Origin: Lachnospiraceae bacterium
GTDB lineage: Bacteria; Bacillota; Clostridia; Lachnospirales; Lachnospiraceae
Reading direction: 5' to 3'
Assembly: GCA_017551165.1 (NCBI GenBank)
Contig: JAFZMO010000050.1
Location: 1 to 63,467 of the forward strand
DNA: 63,467 bases
The translations under genes were made by a program, and so were the position numbers. Positions 32,422 through 42,510 of this stretch are shown here, in pieces. The notes beneath the pieces are model-generated. The model ran no database searches, was not told the origin of the DNA, and saw only the letters and a program-made list of their open reading frames with translations. Every line of letters starts with the position of its first letter. Position 1 is the first letter of the stretch.

Positions 32422-34662
32422 ATGGATGAAACCCTGTACAAACTGATGAACTGGCGGGATATTGAAGCGATCGTGTATTCCGAACACGACGACCCGCACA
32501 CGGTGCTCGGCGCTCACAAGGCCAAGGGCGGTATGGTCTACACGACGTTTGACCCGAACGCAGAGCGCGCGATCTTGCTTCTCGGAGAAGCCGGCAAGGC
32601 GGAGTCTTACGAGATGGAGAAGGTGGATGAGGGAGGTTTCTTCGCGTGCATCGCACCGGAGGGCAAATACCGCTTCCGCTATCTCTACGAGGGCGGTGAG
32701 CGCACATGCGAGGACGCATACCGGTTCTGGCCGCAGATCACGGAGGAGGATTGCCGCGAGTTCAATGCGGGCATCCACTACACCGTGTATGAGAAGCTCG
32801 GCGCGCATCCGATGACGCTCGACGGCGTCGACGGAACGTATTTCGCGGTTTGGGCTCCGAACGCGATGCGCATCAGCGTGGTCGGTGATTTCAACCATTG
32901 GGACGGCCGCCTGTATCCGATGAGAAGACTCGGAAGCAGCGGCATCTTCGAGCTGTTCATCCCCGGCGTCGGGGCGGGAGAGCTCTACAAGTATGAGCTT
33001 AAGGTCAAAGGCGGCCTCACCTACCTCAAGGCGGACCCGTACGCGAACGCAGCGGAGCTTCGTCCGGGCACGGCGTCCCGCGTTGCCGACCTTCGCAATT
33101 TCGAATGGTCCGACGACCGCTACATGGCGGATCGCAAGAATATTGATTTCAAGGCGTCTCCGATGTCGATCTACGAGGTTCACCTCGGATCGTGGAAGAA
33201 GCCAGCCGACGAGAACGGAAGCTTCTACAACTACCGCGAGCTCGCCGTGATGCTTGCTGAGTACGTGAAGGAGACCGGCTACACGCACATTGAGCTGATG
33301 CCTCTGATGGAGCATCCGCTCGACGCCTCCTGGGGCTATCAGGTGACGGGCTACTACGCGGTGACGTCGCGCTACGGCTCGCCCGAGGATTTCATGTACT
33401 TTGTCGATTACATGCACAAGCAGGGCATCGGAGTCATCCTCGACTGGGTGCCGGCTCATTTTCCGAGAGATACGTTCGGTCTGTCGAACTTCGACGGAAC
33501 GTGCCTGTATGAGCATCAGGATCCCCGCAAGGGCAGCCACCCGCACTGGGGCACGCTGATCTTCAACTACGGCCGTCCGGAGGTTTCGAACTTCCTGATC
33601 GCCAACGCGCTGTTCTGGCTCACGAAGTATCACGTGGACGGCATTCGCATGGATGCGGTTGCGTCGATGCTGTATCTCGATTACGGGAAAAATGACGGCG
33701 AGTGGGTTGCCAACATGTACGGCGGCAACGAGAATCTCGAGGCGATCGAGCTTCTCAAGCACCTCAACTCGATCGCAAAGAAGCGTGTTCCGGGTGCTCT
33801 GATGATCGCGGAGGAGTCGACGGCATGGCCGAAGATCACGGGCGATCTCAACGACGACGGCCTTGGTTTCGACTTCAAGTGGAATATGGGCTGGATGAAC
33901 GATTTTACGACGTACATGCGTCAGGATCCGCTGTTCCGCCGCGGATGCCACGGATCGCTCACATTCAGCATGATCTATGCATACAGTGAGAATTTCATCC
34001 TCGTTCTCTCGCACGACGAGGTGGTGCACGGCAAGGGCTCGATGCTTGGCAAGATGCCCGGCACCTACGAGGAGAAGTTCGCGAACCTCCGTGTGGCGTA
34101 CGGCTACATGACCTGCCATCCGGGCAAAAAGCTTCTGTTCATGGGCCAGGATATGGCACAGCTCGCGGAGTGGAATGAGGAGAAGAGCCTCGAGTGGAAC
34201 CTTCTGACCGATAAGGTCGAGGGGGACAAGGGCGGCACGCTCAACGCGAAGATGCACGCGATGGTCAAGGACCTCAACGCGATCTACACCTCGCACCCGG
34301 CGCTCTACAAGCTCGACCAGGATCCGGACGGATTCGAGTGGATGAGCTGCCTCGACGCGGACCACAGCATCGTGACGTTCGTCCGCAAGACCGAGGATCC
34401 CGCCGAGTCGCTGTTCGTGGTATGCAACTTCACACCCGTTGTGTACGAGAAGCAGGCGGTCGGTGTTCCGTTCCCCGGCAAATACAAGGAGATCTTCAAC
34501 TCGGATGCCGTGAACTACGGCGGCAGCGGCCACGTGAACGCTCGACTGAAGCAGTCGAAGGAGGAGCGTGTCGACGGTCGTGACAACTCGATCCAGATCA
34601 CGATCCCGCCGCTCGGCTGTGCGATCTTTACGTGCACGCCGATCCTGAAGGAGAAGAACTGA
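32422..34662 (+). CDS. glgB: 1,4-alpha-glucan branching enzyme
   Basis: A 746-residue GH13 enzyme that adds alpha-1,6 branches to glycogen. It has an N-terminal extension, a CBM48 domain with TYFAVWAPNAMRISVVGDFNHWDG (split near 134-158), and the (beta/alpha)8 core. Active-site regions are intact: DWVPAHFP (region I), DGIRMDAVAS with the nucleophile Asp (region II), MIAEESTAWP with the acid Glu (region III), and LSHDEVVHG (region IV). The C-terminal beta domain ends at CAIFTCTP. Length fits GlgB. GGAGG lies before the ATG. It is followed by mscS, 25 bases away. A catalytically altered relative lies at 39584. Confidence 0.95.
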   Translation: MDETLYKLMNWRDIEAIVYSEHDDPHTVLGAHKAKGGMVYTTFDPNAERAILLLGEAGKAESYEMEKVDEGGFFACIAPEGKYRFRYLYEGGERTCEDAYRFWPQITEEDCREFNAGIHYTVYEKLGAHPMTLDGVDGTYFAVWAPNAMRISVVGDFNHWDGRLYPMRRLGSSGIFELFIPGVGAGELYKYELKVKGGLTYLKADPYANAAELRPGTASRVADLRNFEWSDDRYMADRKNIDFKASPMSIYEVHLGSWKKPADENGSFYNYRELAVMLAEYVKETGYTHIELMPLMEHPLDASWGYQVTGYYAVTSRYGSPEDFMYFVDYMHKQGIGVILDWVPAHFPRDTFGLSNFDGTCLYEHQDPRKGSHPHWGTLIFNYGRPEVSNFLIANALFWLTKYHVDGIRMDAVASMLYLDYGKNDGEWVANMYGGNENLEAIELLKHLNSIAKKRVPGALMIAEESTAWPKITGDLNDDGLGFDFKWNMGWMNDFTTYMRQDPLFRRGCHGSLTFSMIYAYSENFILVLSHDEVVHGKGSMLGKMPGTYEEKFANLRVAYGYMTCHPGKKLLFMGQDMAQLAEWNEEKSLEWNLLTDKVEGDKGGTLNAKMHAMVKDLNAIYTSHPALYKLDQDPDGFEWMSCLDADHSIVTFVRKTEDPAESLFVVCNFTPVVYEKQAVGVPFPGKYKEIFNSDAVNYGGSGHVNARLKQSKEERVDGRDNSIQITIPPLGCAIFTCTPILKEKN

Positions 34663-34687
34663 GGCATCTGACTAAAGGGGGATGCGC

Positions 34688-35548
34688 ATGAAGGAGTTTA
34701 TACAATACCTGTACAAGGGTGATTTTCCGGCAGCGCTGGCGGTATTTTCCGCGGTAGCGATCCGGATCGTGTTCGCCGTTCTGCTGTGGTGGGTCGGCCG
34801 CAGGGTGATCCGCAAGCTGCTCTCGCTCATCGAGCGCGGGCTGACGGTTCGACAGCAGAAGGGCATGGACAGCGGGCTCGCAAAGTTCCTGCTCTCGCTG
34901 TGCCGAGTCGGCATGTACACGGTTCTGTTCGTGCTTTTGTTCGAGCTTCTCGGACTGCCGATCACATCGGTGGCGACGATCCTCGGCTCGGCCGGACTCG
35001 CGATCGGTCTCGCATTGCAGGGCAGCCTGTCTAATTTTGCGGGCGGCGTGCTGATCCTGCTCACCAAGCCGTTCCGCGTCGGTGATTACATCGTCGCATC
35101 GGGGCTTGAAGGCACCGTGAAGGACATCGGCATCTGTTACACGAGACTGCTGACGCCCGACAACCGCACGGTGATCATGCCCAACGGCAGCCTGGCCAAC
35201 TCCAACCTGGTGAACGTCTCGGCAGAGCCGGAGCGGAGAGTGGACCTCGCGGTGCCGATCTCGTATGACGATGATATCCGCAGCGTGCGCGCCATGCTGT
35301 TGGAGCTTGCGGAGGCGGACGAGCGCGTGCTTAAGAACAAGACCGCCGAGGTTTTGGTGAAGGAGTTCGGGGACAGCTCCGTGAACCTTGTGTTCCGCTG
35401 CTGGGTGAAGAAGGAAAATTATTGGCCGGTTTATTTTTCGATGATGGAAGAAATCCGCTACGCCATGAAGGAACGCGGATTTACGATACCGTTCCCGCAG
35501 CTGGATGTCACGCTTGCGGGCTCGGACGATAAGAAGACAGAGGTATAG
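34688..35548 (+). CDS. mscS: MscS-family mechanosensitive channel
   Basis: A 286-residue small-conductance mechanosensitive channel that opens under membrane tension to release solutes. It has three N-terminal membrane helices: about 16-36, 63-88, and the pore helix TM3 in [17 protein letters not shown], rich in Gly and Ala. The beta domain follows with PFRVGDYI and [15 protein letters not shown]. Length matches E. coli MscS. I prefer ATG 34688, six bases after GGGGG, over ATG 34682. Between glgB and glnN; the short spacings suggest one transcript. Confidence 0.9.
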   Translation: MKEFIQYLYKGDFPAALAVFSAVAIRIVFAVLLWWVGRRVIRKLLSLIERGLTVRQQKGMDSGLAKFLLSLCRVGMYTVLFVLLFELLGLPITSVATILGSAGLAIGLALQGSLSNFAGGVLILLTKPFRVGDYIVASGLEGTVKDIGICYTRLLTPDNRTVIMPNGSLANSNLVNVSAEPERRVDLAVPISYDDDIRSVRAMLLELAEADERVLKNKTAEVLVKEFGDSSVNLVFRCWVKKENYWPVYFSMMEEIRYAMKERGFTIPFPQLDVTLAGSDDKKTEV

Positions 35549-35552
35549 GACA

Positions 35553-37661
35553 ATGATTGAAAAGCTGACCGACATTTTCGGTGTGGATTCGTTTAACGAA
35601 ACCGTCATGGAGGAACGGCTCCCCAAGGAGACGTTCGAGGCGTGGAAGAACGCGATGGAGCGCTCCGAGCCGCTGACAAGCGAGGTTGCGCAGGTGATCG
35701 CAGGGTGCATGAAGGACTGGGCGATCGAGCGCGGCGCTACGCACTACACGCACTGGTTCCAGCCGCTGACCGGCATCACTGCCGAGAAGCACGATTCGTT
35801 CATCACGCCGGCGCCGGGCGGCAAGGCGATCATGGAGTTCTCCGGCAAGGAGCTTATCAAGGGCGAGCCGGACGCGTCCTCGTTTCCGAGCGGCGGTCTG
35901 CGTGCAACGTTTGAGGCGCGCGGCTACACGGCGTGGGACTTCACCTCGCCCGCATTTCTGCGCGAGGATGCCTCGGGCGTAACGCTCTGCATCCCGACCG
36001 CGTTCTGCTCCTACACGGGCGATGCGCTCGACATGAAGACACCGCTTCTCCGCTCGATGGCAGCGATCAACAAGCAGGCGCTTCGCGTCCTGAAGCTGTT
36101 CGGCCACGACGATGTGAAGCGCGTGGAGTGCTCAGTCGGTGCGGAGCAGGAGTATTTCCTGATCGATCATAAGAACTACATGAAGCGCGAGGACCTGATC
36201 TTCACGGGGCGCACGCTGTTCGGCGCGAAGCCTCCGAAGGGACAGGAGATGGACGACCACTACTTCGGAAGCCTGAAGGAGCGTGTCGGCGCGTTCATGC
36301 AGGAGCTCAATCACGAGCTTTGGAAAATGGGCATCTACGCGAAGACGCAGCACAACGAGGCGGCGCCTGCACAGCACGAGCTTGCCCCCTTCTATACGAC
36401 TGTAAACATTTCAACAGACCACAACCAGCTGACCATGGAGTGCATGAAGAAGGTGGCCAAGCGACACGGTCTGGAGTGCCTGCTGCACGAAAAGCCGTTC
36501 GCGGGAGTCAACGGCTCCGGCAAGCACAACAACTGGTCGCTTGTGACCGACACGGGCAAGAACCTCTTGAACCCGGGCAAGACGCCGAACGAGAACATTC
36601 AGTTCCTGTTGTTCCTGACTGCCGTGATCGAGGCGGTTGACAACCATGCGGATCTGCTTCGTCTCTCGGCAGCCAACCCCGGCAACGACCATCGTCTGGG
36701 AGCCAACGAGGCGCCGCCGGCGATCGTTTCGGTATTCCTCGGCGAGCAGCTCGACGACGTCGTGACGCAACTCGTGGAGACCGGCGAGGCGAAGAGACTG
36801 AAGAGAGAGGGACGCCTGCACACGGGTGTTTCCACGCTGCCTTCGATCGGCCGCGATGCGACCGATCGCAACCGCACGTCGCCGTTTGCATTCACAGGCA
36901 ACAAGTTCGAGTTCCGTTCCGTCGGTTCCTCGATGTCCATCGCGGACGCGAACACGACACTCAACACGATCGTCGCAGAGACGCTCGAGAAGTTTGCGGA
37001 CATCCTCGAGAAGGCGGACGATGTCGAGCAGGCGGTTCACGACCTGATCAAGAAGTCGCTCGCAGAGCACGAGCGCATCATCTTCAACGGCAACGGCTAT
37101 TCGCAGGAATGGGTCGAGGAGGCCGAGAGAAGAGGCCTTCCGAACCTTCGCTCGATGGTGGATGCGATTCCGGCACTCGTGACCGACAAGGCGATCGAGA
37201 CCTTCGGCCATCAGGGAGTATTTACCGAGACTGAGCTTCGCAGCCGCGCCGAGATCGACTATGAGATCTACGCGAAAGCGATCAACATTGAGGCTCGCAC
37301 CATGATCTCCATGGCGGGCTGCAAATACATCCCCGCCGTGATCCGGTTCACGACCCGCCTTGCGGACTCCGTGAAGACGGTGACGGAAGCGGTTCCCGAG
37401 GCGGACACCAGCGTACAGATCGAGCTGCTGATGGAGACCTCGCGCCTGCTGCGCGACGCACAGGACGCTCTCTCGGAGCTTCGCAGACTCGACGAGGAGG
37501 CCGTATCCAAGGCAGAGGGACGCGAGATGGCAGAATTCTTCCACGACTATGTCGTGCCCGCGATGGCAGCTCTGCGCGCGCCGATCGACCGTCTCGAGAT
37601 GGTCATCGACCGCGATCTCTGGCCGGTTCCGACGTATGCAGAGATGCTCTTTGAAATATAG
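35553..37661 (+). CDS. glnN: Type III glutamine synthetase
   Basis: A 702-residue GSIII enzyme that makes glutamine from glutamate, ammonia and ATP. It has [25 protein letters not shown] and the GSIII signature [17 protein letters not shown], with [21 protein letters not shown] split near 435-460. The length (about 700-730) separates it from GSI (about 450). It begins four bases after mscS. The ribosome site is weak (AGGTATAGGA). A possible short peptide gene begins 12 bases after the stop, and hairpins follow, so control of downstream transcription is possible. Confidence 0.93.
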   Translation: MIEKLTDIFGVDSFNETVMEERLPKETFEAWKNAMERSEPLTSEVAQVIAGCMKDWAIERGATHYTHWFQPLTGITAEKHDSFITPAPGGKAIMEFSGKELIKGEPDASSFPSGGLRATFEARGYTAWDFTSPAFLREDASGVTLCIPTAFCSYTGDALDMKTPLLRSMAAINKQALRVLKLFGHDDVKRVECSVGAEQEYFLIDHKNYMKREDLIFTGRTLFGAKPPKGQEMDDHYFGSLKERVGAFMQELNHELWKMGIYAKTQHNEAAPAQHELAPFYTTVNISTDHNQLTMECMKKVAKRHGLECLLHEKPFAGVNGSGKHNNWSLVTDTGKNLLNPGKTPNENIQFLLFLTAVIEAVDNHADLLRLSAANPGNDHRLGANEAPPAIVSVFLGEQLDDVVTQLVETGEAKRLKREGRLHTGVSTLPSIGRDATDRNRTSPFAFTGNKFEFRSVGSSMSIADANTTLNTIVAETLEKFADILEKADDVEQAVHDLIKKSLAEHERIIFNGNGYSQEWVEEAERRGLPNLRSMVDAIPALVTDKAIETFGHQGVFTETELRSRAEIDYEIYAKAINIEARTMISMAGCKYIPAVIRFTTRLADSVKTVTEAVPEADTSVQIELLMETSRLLRDAQDALSELRRLDEEAVSKAEGREMAEFFHDYVVPAMAALRAPIDRLEMVIDRDLWPVPTYAEMLFEI

Positions 37662-37673
37662 AAAGGTAACTGA

Positions 37674-37730
37674 ATGAACAAACCTTTTGGCGTGATCACG
37701 GGCAATCCGAAAGCTTGCTTTCGAGATTGA
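37674..37730 (+). CDS. Possible 18-residue leader peptide
   Basis: An ATG at 37674 has AAAGG seven bases upstream, just after the glnN stop. It encodes MNKPFGVITGNPKACFRD and stops at 37730. Two inverted repeats follow: GGGCGAGCGG (37747-37756) with CCGCCCGCCC (37768-37777), and a perfect ATAGAAATCGAC stem (37785-37811). The layout resembles an attenuation leader before the ABC-F gene, but it may be chance. Confidence 0.3.
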   Translation: MNKPFGVITGNPKACFRD

Positions 37731-37746
37731 CGGTGATCATGACAAA

Positions 37747-37867
37747 GGGCGAGCGGAAACGAAGTTGCCGCCCGCCCACACGAAATAGAAATCGACATCG
37801 TCGATTTCTATGAGTGAGGTTTGTGAATTCATGTGTTTGTGAATTCATGTGTTTGTGAATTCATGTT
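37747..37867 (+). promoter_or_regulatory. Leader region of the ABC-F gene: two hairpins and a 16-bp triple repeat
   Basis: Hairpins at 37747-37777 and 37785-37811 are followed by three direct copies of TTTGTGAATTCATGTG at 37820, 37836 and 37852 (last base differs in the third). Neither hairpin has a long T-run. No clear promoter was found between glnN and the ABC-F gene. Confidence 0.55.
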
Positions 37868-37901
37868 TTTAAGCAGAATACATTAGTTAGGAGACACACC
37901 A

Positions 37902-39536
37902 ATGATACAAGCCAGCAACATCACGCTGCGCATCGGCAAGAAGGCGCTGTTTGAGGATGTGAACATCAAATTTACCGAGGGAAACTGCTACGGCATCATC
38001 GGCGCGAACGGCGCCGGCAAGTCGACGTTCCTCAAGATCCTGAACGGACAGCTCGAGCCGACGAAGGGCGATGTCATCATCACCCAGGGCCAGCGTCTCT
38101 CGTTCCTGCAGCAGGACCACTTCAAGTACGATGCCTACAGCGTGCTTGACACCGTCATCATGGGCAACAAGCGCCTGTATGACATCATGCAGGAGAAGGA
38201 CGCGATCTACGCGAAGGAGGACTTCACGGAGGAGGACGGCATCAAGGCGAGTGAGTTGGAAAATGAGTTCGCCGAGATGAACGGCTGGGAGGCGGAGTCC
38301 GATGCGGCTACCCTTTTAAACGGCCTCGGCATCGAGACTGACATGCACTACATGCAGATGAGCGAGCTGAACGGCAGCGACAAGGTCAAGGTACTGCTTG
38401 CGCAGGCGCTGTTCGGCAACCCCGACATTTTGCTTCTCGACGAGCCTACCAACCACCTCGACCTCGCGGCGATCCAGTGGCTGGAGGAGTTCCTCATCAA
38501 TTTCGACAACACGGTCATCGTGGTTTCCCACGACCGTTATTTCCTGAACAAGGTGTGCACGCACATCGCGGATATCGACTACTCGAAGATCCAGCTGTAC
38601 GCAGGTAACTACGACTTCTGGTACGAGTCGAGCCAGTTGATGATCAAGCAGATGAAGGAAGCAAACCGCAAGAAGGAAGAGAAGATCAAGGAGTTGCAGG
38701 AGTTCATCCAGCGCTTCTCCGCGAACGCTTCCAAGTCCAAGCAGGCGACGTCCAGAAAGCGAGCTCTCGAGAAGATCGAGCTCGATGATATCCGTCCGTC
38801 GTCCCGTAAATATCCTTACATCGATTTCCGTCCGAACCGTGACATCGGCAACGAGGTTCTCACCGTGGATCACATCTCCAAGACGATCGACGGCGTGAAG
38901 GTCCTTGACGACATCTCGTTCGTGCTCGGACGCGAGGACAAGGTCGCGTTCGTCGGTGCGAACACGATGGCGAGCACGGTTCTGTTCAAGATCCTCGCAG
39001 GCGAGATGGAGCCCGACGAGGGAACTTTCAAGTGGGGCGTCACGACGACGCAGGCGTATTTTCCGAAGGACAATACCGAGCTGTTCAAGGGCAGCGAGTC
39101 GATCGTTGACTTCCTGATGCCGTTCTCGCCCGAGAAGGATGTGACGTATGTGCGCGGCTTCCTCGGCCGTATGCTCTTCGCGGGAGACGACGGCGTGAAG
39201 CCTGTCAACGTGCTCTCCGGTGGTGAGCGCGTGCGAGTTCTTCTTTCGAAAATGATGATCATGGGCGCGAACGTCCTGATCCTCGACGAGCCTACCAACC
39301 ACCTGGATATGGAGTCGATCACGGCTCTCAACAACGGGCTGATGAAGTTCACGGGCGTGGCGCTGTTCACGTCGCAGGACCACCAGTTCATCCAGACCGT
39401 CGGCAACCGCATCATGGAGATTTTGCCGGACGGCTCGCTGATCGATAAGGTGACGACGTACGACGAGTACCTCGAGAACGACGAGATGGCCGTGAAGCGC
39501 CAGAAGCTTGTCGTCAACGCGGAGGAGGACGACTGA
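37902..39536 (+). CDS. ABC-F ATPase, YkpA/YbiT type
   Basis: A 544-residue soluble protein with two ABC ATPase domains and no membrane segments. NBD1: GANGAGKST, the unusual signature LNGSDKVKVLLAQAL, and LLLDEPTNHLD. A charged linker (about 240-290) has KEANRKKEEKIKELQEF and RKRALEKIEL. NBD2: GANTMASTV replaces a normal Walker A (no GKS/T), while LSGGERVRVLLSKMM and LILDEPTNHLD are intact. The degenerate second P-loop is also seen in YkpA relatives as far as I recall. ABC-F proteins bind the ribosomal E site; YbiT/YkpA members are mostly housekeeping. TTAGGAGA precedes the ATG. Confidence 0.88.
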   Translation: MIQASNITLRIGKKALFEDVNIKFTEGNCYGIIGANGAGKSTFLKILNGQLEPTKGDVIITQGQRLSFLQQDHFKYDAYSVLDTVIMGNKRLYDIMQEKDAIYAKEDFTEEDGIKASELENEFAEMNGWEAESDAATLLNGLGIETDMHYMQMSELNGSDKVKVLLAQALFGNPDILLLDEPTNHLDLAAIQWLEEFLINFDNTVIVVSHDRYFLNKVCTHIADIDYSKIQLYAGNYDFWYESSQLMIKQMKEANRKKEEKIKELQEFIQRFSANASKSKQATSRKRALEKIELDDIRPSSRKYPYIDFRPNRDIGNEVLTVDHISKTIDGVKVLDDISFVLGREDKVAFVGANTMASTVLFKILAGEMEPDEGTFKWGVTTTQAYFPKDNTELFKGSESIVDFLMPFSPEKDVTYVRGFLGRMLFAGDDGVKPVNVLSGGERVRVLLSKMMIMGANVLILDEPTNHLDMESITALNNGLMKFTGVALFTSQDHQFIQTVGNRIMEILPDGSLIDKVTTYDEYLENDEMAVKRQKLVVNAEEDD

Positions 39537-39583
39537 GAAGGCGTCCCGCGGGTGTGAAGACTACGGAGAATGGGGTGATTCTC

Positions 39584-41587
39584 GTGAAATACAACAACGA
39601 TTCGATACCGGCAGCGGAGTACCGCAAGGGAACGCCGTCGCCTCTCGGGGCAACGGTTGCGGGGCAGTATGTCAATTTTGCGATCTCCGTACCCGGCGCG
39701 GAGGAGGTTTCCCTGCGCGTCTACCGGGGTGCAGCCGCCGAGCCGGAATATGTCGTGACGATGGATGCAGAGGACCGCACGGGATCCGTGTTCTGCGTCG
39801 GCGTTCGCCTCGCGGGGGAGACTCCGGAGGGCGTATGGCAGTACGACTATGAGGCGAAGGGGATGCGGTTTGTCGACCCGTATGCGCGCTTGATCGCAGG
39901 GCGGGAGCGCTTCGGCAAGCGCCTCAGCGCGAAGGAAGAGCGCATGGTGCGCGGCGTGGTACGGCCCGCCGGCAACGGTGCCTCGAACGGACACCCGGGG
40001 ATCCCTATGGGAGACATGATCCTCTACAAGCTTCATGTGAGAGGCTTTACCAAGGAATTGAAGAACGCAAACGCCGGCACGTATGCGGCTCTCGCCGGCA
40101 AGGCGGAGTACCTGCGCACGCTCGGCGTCAACGCGGTTTTGCTGATGCCGGTCACAGAGTTCAACGAGTGCTACCGGGAGGGAGATCCCGACTGGAACGC
40201 ACCTTCATTTGCCACATCGAAATACTACCGCGGCAGCGGTATGCGGCCCGGCATGGCAGATGCGGAAACGGAGGGGGCGGAACGCGAGCGCAAGGTCAAC
40301 TTCTGGGGCTATGCGAAGCACTACTGCCTCTTTGCTCCCAAGGCGTCGTATGCGTCGGATCCGTCGCGGGCGGACGCGGAGTTCCGCGCGATGGTGAAGA
40401 AGCTTCACGCGGCCGGGATCGAGGTTTTGCTGGAAATGATGATCCCCGCGGACACGAACCGCTGCATGGCGCTCGATGCGCTGCGCTTCTGGGTTCGCGA
40501 GTACGGGATTGACGGCTTCCGTCTTAGCGGTGACCTCGTCGACACGCGCATGCTGGCGACGGACCCGTATCTGGCGGACACGAAGCTTCTGTGCAGTGGC
40601 TGGGACGGCGGGATCTACGCATCCTCCGCAGTGCCCAAGACACCGATGCTCGCGGAGTACAACGACGGCTTCCTCGCGGATGCAAGGCGCTTCTTGAAGG
40701 GCGATGAGGGCATGGCGAGAGCATTTGCCGGAAGAGTGACCAGAAGCGGCGCGAACATCGGCACGATCAACTACATCACCGACCACAACGGTTTTACGCT
40801 GGCCGATCTGTACATGTACGACGTGAAGCACAACGAGGCGAACGGCGAGCACGGGCGCGACGGAAGCGACTACAACCACAGCTGGAACTGCGGTGCGGAA
40901 GGTCCGGACAAGCGGCGCAAGATCCGCGAGCTTCGTCTGCGCATGCGCAAGAACGCGGTGCTCGCGATGTTACTGTCGCAGGGCACGCCGATGATACTTG
41001 CGGGCGATGAGTTCGGCAACTCGCAGAGCGGCAACAACAACGCATACAATCAGGATAACACGATCGGCTGGGTCAACTGGTCGGGACAGAAGCGGCAGGC
41101 GGAGTTCACGGCGTTTGTGCGCGCGGCGATCGCGCTTCGCAAGGCACATCCGGTCCTCCACAATCCGATCCCGCTTCGCGGTATGGACTACCTCTCGAGC
41201 GGTGCACCGGACGTTTCCGTGCACGGGCGCGAGGCGTGGCGGCCGGACGACAGTCCGTACAACCGATGTGTCGGTATCCTGCTGAGCGGGGATTTTGCGA
41301 GCGTCGGCCACGACGGGCGCGATGACTCGTTCTATCTTGTCTTTAATATGTACTGGGAGGAGCAGACGTTTGCGATTCCCGTTTTGCCCGGACGCGGCGG
41401 ATTCCGGATCGCTCTCGCGAGCGACCCCTCGCTCAAGGCCGGGGAGGTCGTCGGCGATCTTCTGAAGGTGCCCGCGCGCACGATCGCGGTGCTGCAGAGC
41501 ATGCCGGCACCGGCTCCGAAGCCGGCGGTCCGTCGCACACGCAAGGCGACGGCCAAGGATACTACTGAGGGGGATTCGAATCCGTGA
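39584..41587 (+). CDS. GH13 debranching-enzyme-like protein with lost catalytic residues
   Basis: About 667 residues, related to isoamylase/GlgX-type glycogen debranching enzymes: CBM48-like PSPLGATVAGQYVNFAISV near the start, ILYKLHVRGFTKEL, and NHSWNCGAEG. All three catalytic positions differ. Region II reads DGFRLSGDL where DGFRFDLA is expected (nucleophile Asp to Ser). Region III reads LLCSGWDGG where IAEPWDxGG is expected (acid Glu to Ser). Region IV reads TDHNGFTL where AHDGFTL is expected (Asp to Asn). Region I DVVYNH is also lost. Yet the frame is intact and full length, so it may be a glucan-binding or regulatory pseudoenzyme. Starts at GTG 39584 (after GGGGTG) or GTG 39575 are both plausible. 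Its stop overlaps the next start (GTGA). Confidence 0.82.
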   Translation: MKYNNDSIPAAEYRKGTPSPLGATVAGQYVNFAISVPGAEEVSLRVYRGAAAEPEYVVTMDAEDRTGSVFCVGVRLAGETPEGVWQYDYEAKGMRFVDPYARLIAGRERFGKRLSAKEERMVRGVVRPAGNGASNGHPGIPMGDMILYKLHVRGFTKELKNANAGTYAALAGKAEYLRTLGVNAVLLMPVTEFNECYREGDPDWNAPSFATSKYYRGSGMRPGMADAETEGAERERKVNFWGYAKHYCLFAPKASYASDPSRADAEFRAMVKKLHAAGIEVLLEMMIPADTNRCMALDALRFWVREYGIDGFRLSGDLVDTRMLATDPYLADTKLLCSGWDGGIYASSAVPKTPMLAEYNDGFLADARRFLKGDEGMARAFAGRVTRSGANIGTINYITDHNGFTLADLYMYDVKHNEANGEHGRDGSDYNHSWNCGAEGPDKRRKIRELRLRMRKNAVLAMLLSQGTPMILAGDEFGNSQSGNNNAYNQDNTIGWVNWSGQKRQAEFTAFVRAAIALRKAHPVLHNPIPLRGMDYLSSGAPDVSVHGREAWRPDDSPYNRCVGILLSGDFASVGHDGRDDSFYLVFNMYWEEQTFAIPVLPGRGGFRIALASDPSLKAGEVVGDLLKVPARTIAVLQSMPAPAPKPAVRRTRKATAKDTTEGDSNP

Positions 41588-42462
41588 GTGCTCTTGTTCT
41601 GAAACTGATACTCGTCGTCACCATGACGCTCGATCATTTTGCGGTCGTATTCTTAGAGCGGGGGACGACGCTGTATAACCTGCTGCGCGTACTCGGACGC
41701 CCGGCGATGCCGATCGCATGTTTCCTGCTGGCGGAGGGCTTTGTGAAGACCGCAAGCCGCAAGAAATACATCCTGCGCATGTTTGTCACCGCGCTCATCG
41801 CGGAGCTGTTCTGGTTCTACCTGTGGACACAGCAGTATGGCGTGGCGATGGATTCGCTGCGCGAGGCGTACGCCAAGGCGGGCGGCACTCCGGTGTACGG
41901 AGAGGATGGCCTGAACATCTGGTTCAAGACGCTGTCGCAGGCGGAGCAGGCGGCGTACACGGGCTGGATCATCCCGATGTTGAACGTTCTGTTCACATTC
42001 ACGATCTGCCTGTTGATGCTTCTTGCCGTGAAGGCGATCCAGGACCGTTTCGGCGAGATGCTCCCCAAGCAGTTCCTGCACAATCTGGCACATGTCGGTC
42101 TGCTCGGCGGCGTGATCATGGTGACGCTTCTGGTGTGCATGCTGTTCCCGCTGGAGCTCGACTATGCGATCGAGGCACCGATGTTCGTGCTGCTGAGTTA
42201 TCTGTTCCGCAATGAGAAGAAGACAATGGGCATCATGCTCGTGGTCCTCTCGCTGTTCATGGTGACGCAGTCGATCCCGTACGCGTTCGCAACGCTGATG
42301 GGTGTGCTTTGCATTCTCGCGTACAACGGAGAGCTCGGCTACGACAAGGCGAGAAATCCGATCGTGCGCACGCTGTTCTATGCGTACTATCCGGTGCACC
42401 TGGGAATCCTCGTGGAGTCCCGGTATTTCCAGGATATTTACAGCAATTTCTTCGGCAAGTGA
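41584..42462 (+). CDS. TraX-family membrane protein
   Basis: A 292-residue integral membrane protein with about eight hydrophobic segments. The opening KLILVVTMTLDHFAVVF, then RVLGRPAMPIACFLLAEGF and TASRKKYILRMF, match the TraX family. TraX of F plasmid N-acetylates pilin; chromosomal Firmicutes members are probably acyltransferases of unknown target. The GTG start overlaps the upstream stop by the GTGA pattern, with AGGGGGA ahead, so it is translationally coupled to the GH13-like gene. No pilus genes are near. Confidence 0.85.
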   Translation: MSALVLKLILVVTMTLDHFAVVFLERGTTLYNLLRVLGRPAMPIACFLLAEGFVKTASRKKYILRMFVTALIAELFWFYLWTQQYGVAMDSLREAYAKAGGTPVYGEDGLNIWFKTLSQAEQAAYTGWIIPMLNVLFTFTICLLMLLAVKAIQDRFGEMLPKQFLHNLAHVGLLGGVIMVTLLVCMLFPLELDYAIEAPMFVLLSYLFRNEKKTMGIMLVVLSLFMVTQSIPYAFATLMGVLCILAYNGELGYDKARNPIVRTLFYAYYPVHLGILVESRYFQDIYSNFFGK

Positions 42463-42469
42463 TCAAGGG

Positions 42470-42510
42470 ATCATTTTTCGAAAAATGATAACACCGTCGC
42501 GCAAGCGACG
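42470..42510 (+). promoter_or_regulatory. 20-bp palindrome and GCAA-tetraloop hairpin before dus
   Basis: ATCATTTTTCGAAAAATGAT (42470-42489) is a perfect palindrome. CGTCGC-GCAA-GCGACG (42495-42510) follows and ends right at the ribosome site AAGGAG (42511-42516). The GNRA-loop hairpin could affect ribosome access. Confidence 0.6.

Noticed and set aside
35553-37661. A GlnA type I enzyme
   Set aside because: The length of 702 residues and [16 protein letters not shown] identify type III.
37902-39536. An antibiotic-resistance ABC-F protein
   Set aside because: The LNGSDK signature and degenerate second P-loop point to the YkpA/YbiT group, not to the resistance subfamilies.
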